Counted from the stretch's first letter, positions 50,201-59,146 are shown. The stretch is 64,000 bases of DNA from Methylomonas sp. (GCA_002928965.1 PERU01000001.1:472149-536148), one strand, 5' to 3'. Numbers and translations: made by a program. Notes: generated by a model not told the origin, from the letters alone.

Positions 50201-50919
50201 AGAGTGTCTGGATTATCGGTGGCGATGGCTGGGCGTATGACATTGGTTACGGCGGTCTGGATCATGTATTGGCGAGTGGACGTAATGTCAATATTCTGGT
50301 GCTGGATACCGAGGTGTATTCCAATACCGGCGGTCAAACCTCCAAGTCCACGCCTTTGGGTGCGGTGGCTAAATTTTCTGCGGGGGGTAAGGCAACGGCC
50401 AAAAAGGATTTGGGCTTATTGGCCATGGATTATGGCAATGTGTATGTCGCCCATGTGGCCTATGCAGGTAAAGATACCCAAACCCTCAATGCCTTTTTAG
50501 AGGCAGAAGCCCACGAGGGCCCGTCCATCATCATCGCCTATGCTCCGTGCATTGCTCATGGGGTGGATATGTCTAACAATCATCGCCAACAAAATTTAGC
50601 GGTCAAGAGTGGACATTGGCCGCTGTTTCGCTTTAATCCCAATCGAATCGCACAGGGTAAAAATCCCATGCAGATGGATTCAGCGGAACCGTCCATACCC
50701 TATCGGGAATTTGTGATGAGCGAGACCCGTTTCAGCATGTTGTGGCAATCGCATCCAGACGACGCAGAGGCCTTCCTGAAGCAGGCGCAGCAAGATGTAA
50801 AAAATCGCTACCGATACTACAAACAACTATCCGAACTGGAATGGAACGAAGCCACCAGCGTATCGGCAGTAAAAGTCCAACTGACCAGCGAGACAGCCAA
50901 GGAGACTCAACATGGTTGA
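47281..50919 (+). CDS. nifJ: Pyruvate:ferredoxin (flavodoxin) oxidoreductase
   Basis: A single-chain PFOR of 1212 residues that converts pyruvate and CoA to acetyl-CoA, CO2 and reduced ferredoxin or flavodoxin. Domain I has ITIYPITPSSPMGEWADEWS and EAGAAGTIHGALQAG; the transketolase-like C-terminal-pyrimidine-binding part follows; two 4Fe-4S motifs are CTECGKCAMVCPHA and CTGCSLCVDICPIR; a further cluster starts at CVGCGETPY, and the TPP domain has GGDGWAYDIGYGG and DTEVYSNTGGQTS. The enzyme is oxygen-sensitive and serves nitrogenase or fermentation; no nif genes are in the window. The next gene overlaps by 8 bases. Confidence 0.96.
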   Translation: MHTQQTLTIDGNQAAASVAHKLNEVITIYPITPSSPMGEWADEWSSRGQKNLWGTVPQVIEMQSEAGAAGTIHGALQAGTMATTFTASQGLLLMLPNMYKIAGELTPTVFHIAARSLACQGLSIFGDHSDVMSARMTGFAMLCSNSPQEVQDFALIAHAAALESRIPFMHFFDGFRTSHEVAKLVTIDDAVLSGMIQQEWVSAFRSRAMTPDKPVLRGTAQNPDVYFQARESVNPFYQVLPVIVQKAMQRFAELTGRDYRIFEYLGAADAERVVIIMGSGAEAVEETLEYMNRQGEAVGMLKVRLFRPFSAEHFLAALPASCRKIAVLDRTKEPGADGEPLYKDVLGAIAQDVIGGNGKFTVMPKVVGGRYGLSSKEFTPGMIKAVFDELNKEHPKNQFTIGINDDVSHTSLEWDAHFRTDVHDAIFQAMFYGLGSDGTVGANKNTIKIIGEETDDYAQGYFVYDSKKSGAITVSHLRFGSKPIKSTYLIGENDANFIGCHQTIFLERYDMLANAADKAVFLLNTPEPADKVWDSLPITMQQQMLAKNIRFYVIDGYAVAEKCGMGKRINTIMQTCFFAISGVLPQAQAIEAIKHAVEKTYGRKGQRIVELNFKAIDETLAGLQQVALPIQVSSQFDIVGQISESAPDFVKRVTAEIIAGRGDLLPVSAMPVDGTFPTGTTQYEKRNLALEIPVWETDLCTECGKCAMVCPHAAIRSKIYPAEALENAPDSFKHAPMLGKDFPAGLVMTYQVAPEDCTGCSLCVDICPIRDKSNASRKALNMLPQAPLRDKERENWDYFLTLPEYDRRHIKLNTIKGAMVLQPLFEFSGACVGCGETPYVKLASQLFGDRMIVANATGCSSIYGGNLPTTPWTKNSDGRGPAWNNSLFEDNAEFGLGMRVSIDKQSEFAAELVASLREPLGADFVDAILTADQSDEAGIYEQRLRVTELKQRLTALSEPAAKTLLELADYLCKKSVWIIGGDGWAYDIGYGGLDHVLASGRNVNILVLDTEVYSNTGGQTSKSTPLGAVAKFSAGGKATAKKDLGLLAMDYGNVYVAHVAYAGKDTQTLNAFLEAEAHEGPSIIIAYAPCIAHGVDMSNNHRQQNLAVKSGHWPLFRFNPNRIAQGKNPMQMDSAEPSIPYREFVMSETRFSMLWQSHPDDAEAFLKQAQQDVKNRYRYYKQLSELEWNEATSVSAVKVQLTSETAKETQHG

Positions 50920-51925
50920 TTTAACGACAGAATACTTAGGTTTGAAACTGGCCCATCCTTTAGTGCCCTCGTCTTCACCGTTTTCTAAAAATCTGGATAG
51001 CGCCAGAAAGTTAGAGGATGCCGGCGCTGCTGCCATTGTGCTGTCGTCTTTATTTGAAGAAAAAATAGAAGCCGAAATGCAACAAATGGAACGGTTTTTC
51101 TTTGGTCAAGAAATTGGCTATGGGGAAGCGGATTCTTTTCATCCGGTGCCGCATCAAATTTTGACTTATCAAGAGCAATATCTGGAGCATTTGCAAAGTA
51201 TGAAGGCTGCCCTGGGGATTCCAGTGATTGCCAGTTTAAACGGCACTTCAGTGGGTGGCTGGATTGAATACGGTTTGGCTTTACAGCAAGCCGGTGCGGA
51301 TGCGTTGGAATTGAATATTTATCATTTGGCCGCTAATGCCGAGGAAAGCAGTGAAACGGTTGAAAATCGTTATCTGGATATAATGAAAGAGTTGAAAAAG
51401 ACAGTCTCCATTCCATTGACTCTAAAATTGTCGCCACAATTCAGTTCTCCGTTACATTTTGCCCAACGCTTAGAAGCCGCGGGGGCACAGGGTATTTCCA
51501 TTTTTAATCGCTTCTATCAGCCGGATATCGATCTGGAAACCTTGCAAGTGGTGCCAAAACTGGAGTTGTCAACTGCGCAGGAAGCGTTACTGAGAATTCG
51601 CTGGACAGCATTAATGTATGGCCGGATCAACATGTCTCTGGCGGTAACAGGTGGGTTTCATGAAACGCCTGATGTTATCAAGGCCCTGCTTGCGGGTGCC
51701 GATGTGGTCCACCTGTGTAGTGTGCTGCTTGAAAAAGGCATCGGTCGATTGACTGAAATTTACCATGAGATGTCCGAATGGCTGGAACAGCATGAATACC
51801 AATCCATTACTCAAATGAAAGGTAGCGTCAGCCAGCAACATGCGATAGATCCCAGTGCTTATGAACGAGCCAATTATATTCATGTGCTGGATAGCTACAG
51901 CTCTGTTGCAGGTGTAATGAGATAA
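50912..51925 (+). CDS. Dihydroorotate-dehydrogenase-like flavoprotein
   Basis: A 337-residue TIM-barrel protein related to class 1 dihydroorotate dehydrogenase. LTTEYLGLKLAHPLVPSSSP, VIASLNGTSVGGWIEYGLAL and ALELNIYHLA fit the family, as does IPLTLKLSPQ; the FMN-phosphate region is replaced by LAVTGGFHETPDVIKALLAG. Such genes are often found next to nifJ-type PFOR. Here its ATG lies inside the end of nifJ, so it is co-translated and may serve as a redox partner rather than in pyrimidine synthesis (inference). Confidence 0.87.
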   Translation: MVDLTTEYLGLKLAHPLVPSSSPFSKNLDSARKLEDAGAAAIVLSSLFEEKIEAEMQQMERFFFGQEIGYGEADSFHPVPHQILTYQEQYLEHLQSMKAALGIPVIASLNGTSVGGWIEYGLALQQAGADALELNIYHLAANAEESSETVENRYLDIMKELKKTVSIPLTLKLSPQFSSPLHFAQRLEAAGAQGISIFNRFYQPDIDLETLQVVPKLELSTAQEALLRIRWTALMYGRINMSLAVTGGFHETPDVIKALLAGADVVHLCSVLLEKGIGRLTEIYHEMSEWLEQHEYQSITQMKGSVSQQHAIDPSAYERANYIHVLDSYSSVAGVMR

Positions 51926-52030
51926 TCAAACTAACAATGATGAAAACGCGGCATCACCATGGCCAATGAAAATGGGGTAGAGGCGAGACAGTCGCAATTC
52001 CAATATCTTAGGTTCGCGACCCGCATCGGT

Positions 52031-52180
52031 AAGGATTTGGTTACAAATAACGCCCAGAAATTAGGGTCTTACCAACGCCCGGTTTACGCACCCTTTTTTG
52101 ACACAGAGGGGTTAGGGGAGATTCTCCAAATAAATCCCCCTTTATAGCCTGTGGGTACTTTTTCAAAGGGGGGCTCCAGC
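52031..52180. repeat. Dispersed repeat C, copy 2 (part I, inverted)
   Basis: The reverse complement matches 14753-14896: shared stretches are AGATTCT beside a C/G run, TTATTTG followed by AAATCC, and GGTAAGACCxTAATxTCTGG. It accounts for much of the 503-bp gap after the dihydroorotate-dehydrogenase-like gene; 51926-52030 and 52272-52428 show nothing further. Confidence 0.6.
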
Positions 52181-52235
52181 TTTTGAAGCAGTTTTTCCCC
52201 CGTATTCAAAACGACAGCAATCAGAAAGGCGTTGT

Positions 52236-52271
52236 TGTCAAATATGGCAGGATTACCTGCCATATTTGACA
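52236..52271. promoter_or_regulatory. Perfect palindrome, 16-bp arms
   Basis: TGTCAAATATGGCAGG (52236-52251), ATTA, then its exact complement CCTGCCATATTTGACA (52256-52271). No T run follows, so a simple terminator is unlikely. It lies 158 bases upstream of the PAS-GGDEF gene and could be an operator or an insertion remnant. Confidence 0.7.
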
Positions 52272-52428
52272 GTCAAATCATTGAAAATCCCAAAAAAATA
52301 ACGATACATCATAGGTTTACATAATTGGCGCATTAAGTGCTAATACATTCTGTTTGGTCTGTTTGGAATTGATTTGGTGTGGCACCTAATCAACAAAACC
52401 CATCTGAGTATCAGAAAACCTTAATCAG

Positions 52429-53394
52429 ATGCATGAAACCTCTGCACAGTGCAAACACTTCAAACTGATATTTACACTACCCACGTTCATGATGACAAAC
52501 CCTCAAAATTTGACAGATTTAAGGTTGTTGACCAGTCAGGTTTATGAGCAAAGTAGTGTGGCAATGTTGATACTGGATGCCAACTTTCGCATTGTCTCCA
52601 GCAATCCGGCATTCACAAAAATAACGGGTTTTGAATTCACATTTTTAAACCCTGAGTCTTTTTCATTGATCTATGATGAATTAAGCAACCCGGCGCTCAT
52701 TGACCAAATGCAAAAACAACTCGCTGAATCCGACTCATTCAGTTGCGAACTAACCATCATCAAACAAAACGCCCAGCATTTTTCTGCCCTGATAGCGGTT
52801 AATACGCTCCGACACCAGCAGGTCAACGATCTTTATTATCTTGTGTTGATACTGGATATGTCCGAGCAAAAACAACGTGAATCCGAATTACGTTTTTATT
52901 CAGAAGTGGATCCATTGACGAATCTGGGCAACAGAAAGTTTTTATTGCAAAGCCTGGATAATGCCATTAATTCAGCGAATCGCTTTAACTACACGGTTGC
53001 ATTGATGTTTTTGGATTTGGATGGTTTTAAACAAATCAATGATCGTTTCGGACACGGTGAAGGTGATAAGGTATTGTTGGAAGTGACAAAAAGGCTGAAG
53101 CAATGTGTTCGTCAAGTAGATAGTGTGGCAAGGTTGGGCGGTGATGAATTTGTAATCATTTTAAATGGCACCTCAAAAGAGATGATTGCCGTTACTGCCA
53201 AAAGAATCATTGATTTTTTGACAATCTCTGTCGAAGATCAAAGCAGCAACTTGCAAGTATCAGCTAGTATCGGCATTTCTTTGTATCCGCAAGACAGCAA
53301 TAATCCATTGATGTTATTGAAATATGCCGACGAAGCAATGTATAAAGCAAAGTCCAAAGGTAAACGGCAGTTTTGTTGGCATTTAGATATATGA
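52429..53394 (+). CDS. PAS-GGDEF diguanylate cyclase
   Basis: A 321-residue protein predicted to make c-di-GMP. A PAS domain (about residues 30-140: YEQSSVAMLILDANFRIVSS, NPAFTKITGFE) precedes a GGDEF domain with DPLTNLGNRKFLLQ, MFLDLDGFKQINDRFGHGEG and the intact active-site RLGGDEFVII. ATG at 52429 is used; ATG at 52489, just before MTNPQNLTDL, is as likely because neither has a clear ribosome site. No membrane segment. It lies 20 bases before the HD-GYP regulator, forming a synthesis/breakdown pair. Confidence 0.92.
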   Translation: MHETSAQCKHFKLIFTLPTFMMTNPQNLTDLRLLTSQVYEQSSVAMLILDANFRIVSSNPAFTKITGFEFTFLNPESFSLIYDELSNPALIDQMQKQLAESDSFSCELTIIKQNAQHFSALIAVNTLRHQQVNDLYYLVLILDMSEQKQRESELRFYSEVDPLTNLGNRKFLLQSLDNAINSANRFNYTVALMFLDLDGFKQINDRFGHGEGDKVLLEVTKRLKQCVRQVDSVARLGGDEFVIILNGTSKEMIAVTAKRIIDFLTISVEDQSSNLQVSASIGISLYPQDSNNPLMLLKYADEAMYKAKSKGKRQFCWHLDI

Positions 53395-53414
53395 ATATTT
53401 GAGGCTTTAATTAA

Positions 53415-55208
53415 ATGACAAGAGTCAAAGAATTATCCAATTTGTCGCGCATACGTGTTTTATATGTCGAGGATGATAAAGAAACCCGCGAAGAATTAAC
53501 ATCTATTCTTGAATTATATGTTGCCGAGTTATATACCGCAAAAAATGGTAAGGAAGGATTGGTTTTATATAAACAGCAGCAACCTGATATCGTTGTAACT
53601 GACATTCAAATGCCGGAAATGAATGGTCTGTCAATGGCTGCGGATATTAAGGGGCTAAATCCTGAGCAACAAATTGTCATTTTAAGTGCTTACAATGATG
53701 TGGAATATCTATTCAGGGCTTTAGAACTGGAAATTCAGCATTACATCACCAAGCCCATTAGCGTTGAACGGCTGTTAAACAAACTCGATGATATATCGGT
53801 ACAGATGGATTTGGCCAGACAGGCAGAAAATAATCGTAAATTACTGGAACAATATAAGTTATTGGTTGATGAAAAGGCAATTGTCGCAAAAATAAACTTA
53901 TCTGGTCATATTTCGTATGTTAATAAACTATTTTGTGAATTATCAGGTTATTCGGAAGACGAATTAATCGGTAAGCATTATTTATTTAGTTTCGATGATT
54001 TTGGTCAGCAAGACATATTAGACGATTTAAAAAAATCAGTACTCGAAAATAATCGCTGGTCAGGTTTGCTAAAAAAGAAAACCAAGTCAGGCAGCGTTTA
54101 TGTAGTTGATGTTACTGTGGTGGCCATAGTGGACTCGAACAATAGAACCGAGGAGTTTGTCGCATTGATGGTAGACATGACGGAGGTCTACGAAAAATTT
54201 GAACGCTTGTCACTGAATTTAAAACAGGATTTAAACGAACAAAAACATTACCTGCATGAATATGAACGCGCCCTGGAATTGGGTACTTCGCTGTGCGTAA
54301 TAAATACTGATGGCAAGATTATGAGTGCCAATCAAAATTTCAGTAATATGTTGAACTACAACTCGGACGAATTAGTCGGTCTGTCCTTGTGCGACTTGAT
54401 ACAGGATTGTGATGATTTTAGAGATCGCGTAATAAAAAAAGTTGGTGAGCATGGTTTTAGTTCGCGTGTCATCAAAGTTGCCGGTAAAGGCGGATTTCAA
54501 CGCACACTGAGCACTGTCATTGTGGGTATTCGTAATGAGCAGGGTAGTATTCATTCATTAATGAGTTTGAGTCATGATATTAGTGAAACCATTCAACTTA
54601 ACGAAAGTATTATTGAAAACCAAAAAGACCTGATTTATATCCTGGGTGAAGTGGTTGAAAACCATAGCCAGGAAACGGGTTTACATATCAAACGGGTGGC
54701 ATTGATTTCTGAATTGTTGGCTCTTAAATATGGCTTGGGTGAAGAATATGCCAGTATGATAAAAATAGCCTCGCCGTTACATGATATTGGAAAAATAGCC
54801 ATTCCGGATGATATTTTGCATAAGCCGGATAAACTATCTACAGCCGAATTTCAAATCATGAAAAAACATGCTGAGTTAGGTTATCAATTACTGAATAAAC
54901 TGGATAAGCCGCTGATCAAAATGGCGGCTACCATAGCCCACGAGCATCATGAATACTATAACGGGTGTGGTTATCCTGCAGGTTTAATCGGTGAACACAT
55001 AGCGATAGAAGCCAGAATAGTCAGCTTGGTCGATGTATTTGATGCCTTGAGTACACGGCGTATTTACAAAGAACCTTGGACTGATGAAGCAATTATTGAC
55101 TATTTGCAAGAAAATAAAGGCATTCAATTTGATCCTGAGTTAGTGGAATTGTTTTTGGAGAATTTCGAAGAAATTACCCGTATTCGCAATCTGTTAAGAG
55201 AGCAATAG
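53415..55208 (+). CDS. Response regulator REC-PAS-PAS-HD-GYP
   Basis: A 597-residue c-di-GMP phosphodiesterase under phospho-relay control. The receiver (1-125) has DD in VLYVEDDKE, the phospho-Asp in IVVTDIQMPEMNG and the Lys in HYITKPIS. Two PAS domains follow (about 145-265 and 290-400: HISYVNKLFCELSGYSEDEL; GKIMSANQNFSNMLNYNSDE). The HD-GYP domain has HDIGKIAIPD and HHEYYNGCGYP, with the metal ligands and GYP motif intact, so it is probably active. It lacks a C-terminal DNA-binding domain. The kinase at 60281 is the nearest candidate partner; the TolC-like gene starts 3 bases after its stop. Confidence 0.94.
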   Translation: MTRVKELSNLSRIRVLYVEDDKETREELTSILELYVAELYTAKNGKEGLVLYKQQQPDIVVTDIQMPEMNGLSMAADIKGLNPEQQIVILSAYNDVEYLFRALELEIQHYITKPISVERLLNKLDDISVQMDLARQAENNRKLLEQYKLLVDEKAIVAKINLSGHISYVNKLFCELSGYSEDELIGKHYLFSFDDFGQQDILDDLKKSVLENNRWSGLLKKKTKSGSVYVVDVTVVAIVDSNNRTEEFVALMVDMTEVYEKFERLSLNLKQDLNEQKHYLHEYERALELGTSLCVINTDGKIMSANQNFSNMLNYNSDELVGLSLCDLIQDCDDFRDRVIKKVGEHGFSSRVIKVAGKGGFQRTLSTVIVGIRNEQGSIHSLMSLSHDISETIQLNESIIENQKDLIYILGEVVENHSQETGLHIKRVALISELLALKYGLGEEYASMIKIASPLHDIGKIAIPDDILHKPDKLSTAEFQIMKKHAELGYQLLNKLDKPLIKMAATIAHEHHEYYNGCGYPAGLIGEHIAIEARIVSLVDVFDALSTRRIYKEPWTDEAIIDYLQENKGIQFDPELVELFLENFEEITRIRNLLREQ

Positions 55209-55211
55209 AGC

Positions 55212-56630
55212 ATGAGTTTAATGACTAAAGTACTTGCGATCACGTTGTTTTGCTATAGCAGCTTTTGTTTGAGTGCAGACGGGACCGCACAGCAAAAACT
55301 AAGCTTACAAGACTGCATTCGTATTGCATTGGAAAAACATCAATCTTTGAATGTTTCCGCTGCGAATATTGCCATGGCTGAAGCCATGTACCAACAGGCC
55401 ATGTCGGCGTATTGGCCGCAGATTGCCGCTCAAGTGAATGCCTCGCGGGCTGATCAGGATAGGACTTTTACAATGGAGGGGAGTTTTAGTTTACCCCCAC
55501 AGATGACAAATGCTTTATCTGGAGGTGATCCAATTATAGGTGCAGGTCTTGCCCAACCCATCCCCATCAACATGGACATCAAAATACTCGACCGGGATTT
55601 GGTACAGTCTTCTTTGAATCTGACCTATCCGATTTTTACCGGTCTAAAGCGGGAAGCATTGGTGGCTCAGGCAGAGAAGGGCATACAGATTGCCGAACAA
55701 GGTCAACGTAAAACCACCCTGGACATTATCCGGGATGTCAAAAAATACTATTACGGCGCTCAATTTGCGATTCAGATGGAGTCGTTGGCTGATGATACCC
55801 TGGAGCGCTTCAAGGCACTGGAAGATCTGACTGAGCGGCTTTATCAACATGGCTCGTTAAAGGTCAAAAAAACCGATTATCTGAGGACCAAAACCACCAC
55901 AGCCGTCACCCGTACCATGCTTAGCGAGGCAAAATATGCACGCGAAATGGCACATGAAGCGCTCGGCAATGCGATGGGCCAGGAATGGAGTGACAGTTAT
56001 GTTCTCGTTGAAGCGGATGAAGCGACACCGATTTCTGAAGGTTTGCAACAATTGGTTGAAACTGCCCAAAGTTTCAATCCTGACATACAGCAACTCAAAC
56101 TCGCGGTAGAAATCAGCGAAGATCAAATCACCGAGGCCCGTAGCGGCTATTACCCGATGATAGGGTTTCAGGCCGCAGTACATGATATTCAGACACCATT
56201 CAAAGGTGGCTTGACTAACGCCGCTAACCGCGATGGCTGGACGATCGGTGTCGGCATGCAATGGAATTTATTTGATGGTTTTCAAACGACCGGCAAAGTC
56301 AATCAGGCCAAAGCCCAACAGCGTAAGCTGGAAAGCCAGCAGGTTTTGTTGGATCAGGCAATTGCCCTGCAGGTCAAACAGCAGTTTTTAAGCATCCGCA
56401 GTGCGAATAACCAAACTAAAGACAGTAAGGAAGCGGTTGGTTTTGCCAGCGAAAACCGCAAATTGCATGTACGGGCTTATCAGGATGAATTGGTTGAAAC
56501 CAAAGACGTGATCGAATCCCAAATCGTGGAAACCTTCGCCCAAAGTACCCACTTTCGTGCTCGCTATGCCCTGGAAATGGGCTTGCTATCGTTGGAATAT
56601 CTAATCGGGCAAAATGTCCAGCCTCAATAA
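55212..56630 (+). CDS. TolC-family outer membrane channel protein
   Basis: A 472-residue outer membrane factor of the TolC family. Signal peptide MSLMTKVLAITLFCYSSFCLSA, then two repeats of long alpha-helices (LSLQDCIRIALEKHQSLNVS; later AQSFNPDIQQLKLAVEISED) each near a beta segment (LNLTYPIFTGLKREAL; IGVGMQWNLFDGFQTTGKVN). No inner-membrane pump or periplasmic adaptor is adjacent, which is unusual for an efflux part. It is fused into the signalling cluster by a 3-base spacing from the HD-GYP gene. Confidence 0.9.
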   Translation: MSLMTKVLAITLFCYSSFCLSADGTAQQKLSLQDCIRIALEKHQSLNVSAANIAMAEAMYQQAMSAYWPQIAAQVNASRADQDRTFTMEGSFSLPPQMTNALSGGDPIIGAGLAQPIPINMDIKILDRDLVQSSLNLTYPIFTGLKREALVAQAEKGIQIAEQGQRKTTLDIIRDVKKYYYGAQFAIQMESLADDTLERFKALEDLTERLYQHGSLKVKKTDYLRTKTTTAVTRTMLSEAKYAREMAHEALGNAMGQEWSDSYVLVEADEATPISEGLQQLVETAQSFNPDIQQLKLAVEISEDQITEARSGYYPMIGFQAAVHDIQTPFKGGLTNAANRDGWTIGVGMQWNLFDGFQTTGKVNQAKAQQRKLESQQVLLDQAIALQVKQQFLSIRSANNQTKDSKEAVGFASENRKLHVRAYQDELVETKDVIESQIVETFAQSTHFRARYALEMGLLSLEYLIGQNVQPQ

Positions 56631-56659
56631 AGTATTTCTGAGTCAGCAAAGGCCATCCC

Positions 56660-57643
56660 ATGAGCGCAGTTAAAATGACATTGTTATCTGTTCTTGTCCT
56701 GGTCCTGCCGATATACGCACCCACCGGGCAACGAAACCATTTTATTTACAAGGGATGGATAAAAAACGGGCTTTTGGTCGGCCTGATTTTTTTTAGCCAG
56801 ATCTCGATCACACAGGCAACTGACGATCTTTTTGCCAAACCTACCTTACGCGCCGGAATTCACGTTCAGTCGTTTCCGGATTTTTCAGCTGAAGATGTTG
56901 AAGTGTCTGTCAAGTTACTGTCTGAAGAAATTGGCCGAGACATGGGGATTGAAACGTCCGTTACGGCATACGAGGATATTAAAGCTTTGAAGCAGGATTT
57001 TGATACAGGTGTAATTAATTTTGTTGTGGCTTCCACGATCTTGTTTGCCAGTCATTTTGACACTGACTCGTTTAGCAATGGCTTTCGGTTTGTACGTCAA
57101 GGGATTGCAACAGATACTTTATTGCTTTTGGGGCAAGCTAAACAAGGCCTGACCCGTTTCGACAGTTATCAAGGTAAGCGCTTGATTCTCGCCGAATTCG
57201 ATCCCTTGGCTGAAATTTATCTGGATATTTTAAGTAGAAAACACTTCAAAAAAAGCTTTATCCACAGTTTTAAACTGATGAAGCGTGAGAAAAAATCCCA
57301 CCAATTAATTTTAAAGTTGTTTTTTGATCAGGCAGATTTGGCGTGCGTGTATCGAACTGCCTATCAAGTGGCCATTGAGTTGAATCCCGAGTTACAACAT
57401 AAACTTTTCATAGTCTCTGAGATCGACAACATTCCACAAGGTATTGGACTGTTTCATAAAAACGTACCGGAGGCGTTTCGGGCAAGTGTCATAGCCCAAG
57501 CGACCAAATTGCATGGTAGAACCCGCGGCGAACAGCTATTGCAATTATTCAAGAGTGATCATGTTGTGTATGCTGATACAAGTGATCTAGCAGGTGCGAT
57601 AACACTAAATGCCGAATATCAACGTGCATTGGCCGGGCATTGA
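56660..57643 (+). CDS. PhnD-like periplasmic binding protein, paralogue 1
   Basis: A 327-residue exported protein of the phosphate/phosphonate-binding type (PhnD, type 2 periplasmic fold). LRAGIHVQSFPDFSAEDVEV begins the mature fold; INFVVASTILFASHFD, FDSYQGKRLILAEFDPLAEI and DQADLACVYRTAYQVAIELN mark the ligand cleft. The N-terminus has two hydrophobic stretches (about 5-20 and 34-52); the second fits the signal peptide, so a later start is possible. The stop overlaps the next paralogue by 4 bases. No ABC permease or ATPase is near, so it may be a sensor rather than a transporter part. Confidence 0.82.
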   Translation: MSAVKMTLLSVLVLVLPIYAPTGQRNHFIYKGWIKNGLLVGLIFFSQISITQATDDLFAKPTLRAGIHVQSFPDFSAEDVEVSVKLLSEEIGRDMGIETSVTAYEDIKALKQDFDTGVINFVVASTILFASHFDTDSFSNGFRFVRQGIATDTLLLLGQAKQGLTRFDSYQGKRLILAEFDPLAEIYLDILSRKHFKKSFIHSFKLMKREKKSHQLILKLFFDQADLACVYRTAYQVAIELNPELQHKLFIVSEIDNIPQGIGLFHKNVPEAFRASVIAQATKLHGRTRGEQLLQLFKSDHVVYADTSDLAGAITLNAEYQRALAGH

Positions 57644-58710
57644 TGCGGCCTATGTTTTTACTTATCCGCCAATTGATAGGCTGTGTTTTAAAGCAATTAA
57701 CCTGGCTCTTGAATACCGTTCGCCTTAAGGCCGCTGAGGGTGCTGAAAATGTCGAAGGCTATACCGTATCGAATTCAAATAATCTCAACCGGAACCTTTG
57801 CCCCGTATTCAATAAGGCCGGGTTAAGAGGCAGTTACCCACGGAAGCTTGGGTTTTTGTGTGTTTGGCTGAGTATCAACACTGTCTGCATGGCCGATAGT
57901 GATCCCAATCCGCAACACATTTTGAAAGTAGGGATCAGTGCCAATTCTTTTCCTGATGTATCTGCTGCTGATATAGAAGTAACTATCAAACTATTGGTGG
58001 AAGAGATTGCCAGAAAAGCAGGTTTTACTGCCCAATTGACGGCTTATAGCGATGAACTTGGTCTGCAAAAGGATTTTGAAGCAGGCAAAATCAATTTTGT
58101 GGTGGAATCCAGTTTGATTATGGTCAGAGATTACGATACTAACTTATTGGGTGGCGGGATTCGCTTTCTGCGAGCAGACGATTTTCCTGATCGACTGCTC
58201 GTTGTCGGTAATTCCGGTTTTAACCATTTGAGTGAATTGCGTGGCAAACGTCTGGTTTTGGCTCAAAATGATCCCATCACAGAGCTGTACGCAGATTATG
58301 TGGCTTTAAAGCAGTTTAAAAAGACTTACCAAAGCAGCTTTAAAGTCATGCCGCCGGCCAAGGTTAATCAACTGTTGATGAAGGTGTTTTTTGGAGAGGC
58401 CGACTTAACCGTGGTATATCATCAGTTATACCAAACAGCCCTGGAGATGAATCCACAGCTGCAAAGTAAATTAAAAATCTTTGCGGAATTGGATGATATT
58501 CCCTCTGCCGGCTCTTTTTTTCATAAAGATACGCCTGCTGCATTTCAAGAAAAGATTATTCAGTCCACGCTGAGTCTGGGTGAAGAACCGCGTGGCAAGC
58601 AATTGCTGGACCTTTTTAAAAGTGATCGAATCTATCGATCAGATAGCCGCGATCTTGCGCCAACAAAACAGCTGCTGGATGCCAGACAACAACTGTTGAC
58701 CGGTCAATGA
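57640..58710 (+). CDS. PhnD-like periplasmic binding protein, paralogue 2
   Basis: The closest paralogue of the preceding gene. LKVGISANSFPDVSAADIEV, INFVVESSLIMVRDYD, LSELRGKRLVLAQNDPITEL and GEADLTVVYHQLYQTALEMN align position by position with paralogue 1. The long N-terminus (about 85 residues before the mature fold) is odd; only the stretch LGFLCVWLSINTVCMA looks like a signal peptide, so the true start may be a GTG or TTG near 57850. ATG at 57640 overlaps the upstream stop (ATGA). Ligand unknown. Confidence 0.8.
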   Translation: MMRPMFLLIRQLIGCVLKQLTWLLNTVRLKAAEGAENVEGYTVSNSNNLNRNLCPVFNKAGLRGSYPRKLGFLCVWLSINTVCMADSDPNPQHILKVGISANSFPDVSAADIEVTIKLLVEEIARKAGFTAQLTAYSDELGLQKDFEAGKINFVVESSLIMVRDYDTNLLGGGIRFLRADDFPDRLLVVGNSGFNHLSELRGKRLVLAQNDPITELYADYVALKQFKKTYQSSFKVMPPAKVNQLLMKVFFGEADLTVVYHQLYQTALEMNPQLQSKLKIFAELDDIPSAGSFFHKDTPAAFQEKIIQSTLSLGEEPRGKQLLDLFKSDRIYRSDSRDLAPTKQLLDARQQLLTGQ

Positions 58711-58751
58711 GTGTGATCCAGTGGATGAGGGGCGTGGTATGGTGATCTTTA

Positions 58752-58870
58752 ACTAAGGTATATGTGAGAAACAAGTTCTGCAACGGTAGGTGCGAATTCA
58801 TTCACATTGTGCGGATAAATCCATACCTACGCCGAACACTTGTATAGGTTATTTCATGATCATTCCTAAA
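58752..58870. repeat. Dispersed repeat C, copy 3 (part II)
   Basis: Matches 14889-15000 along about 110 bases (GTGCGAATTCATTC, CGGATAAATCC, CCGAACACTT, GGTTATTTCATG). It follows the second binding-protein gene and is the first of several repeats in the 591-bp gap before the third. Confidence 0.7.
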
Positions 58871-58900
58871 CCTCACCTATCCTGGCTCCCTCACACAGTT

Positions 58901-59010
58901 GAGGCTGTCGTAAAAGGTAGGTTGGATTAAATGCAATAAAGCCCAACATTATGATTTTGTTGGGCTTCGTCATGCTCAGCCCAACCTACATTAACTTTTA
59001 CGACAGCCTC
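58901..59010. repeat. MITE-like element B, copy 2
   Basis: A 110-bp element with perfect 16-bp terminal repeats: GAGGCTGTCGTAAAAG (58901-58916) and CTTTTACGACAGCCTC (58995-59010). The interior is a second nested palindrome, GTAGGTTGG ... CCAACCTAC enclosing AAGCCCAACA ... TGTTGGGCTT, a type of repeat common between genes in many proteobacteria. Flanks CAGTT and CAGAT could be a degenerate target duplication. Confidence 0.82.
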
Positions 59011-59146
59011 CAGATAGAAAGGTTGGACGACAAATTCGGGCAGGCAGGCTAAGGAAGTGCTGAACAATCGATTCCCTTCATACCCAATGGGGCACAAGTG
59101 GTTCGATACGCTCTCGGCAACTGCTCCGGCGTTGCTCTAACGCTAA

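Noticed and set aside
51959..52147. 62-codon frame after the dihydroorotate-dehydrogenase-like gene
   Set aside because: It lies within dispersed repeat C and has no supporting features.
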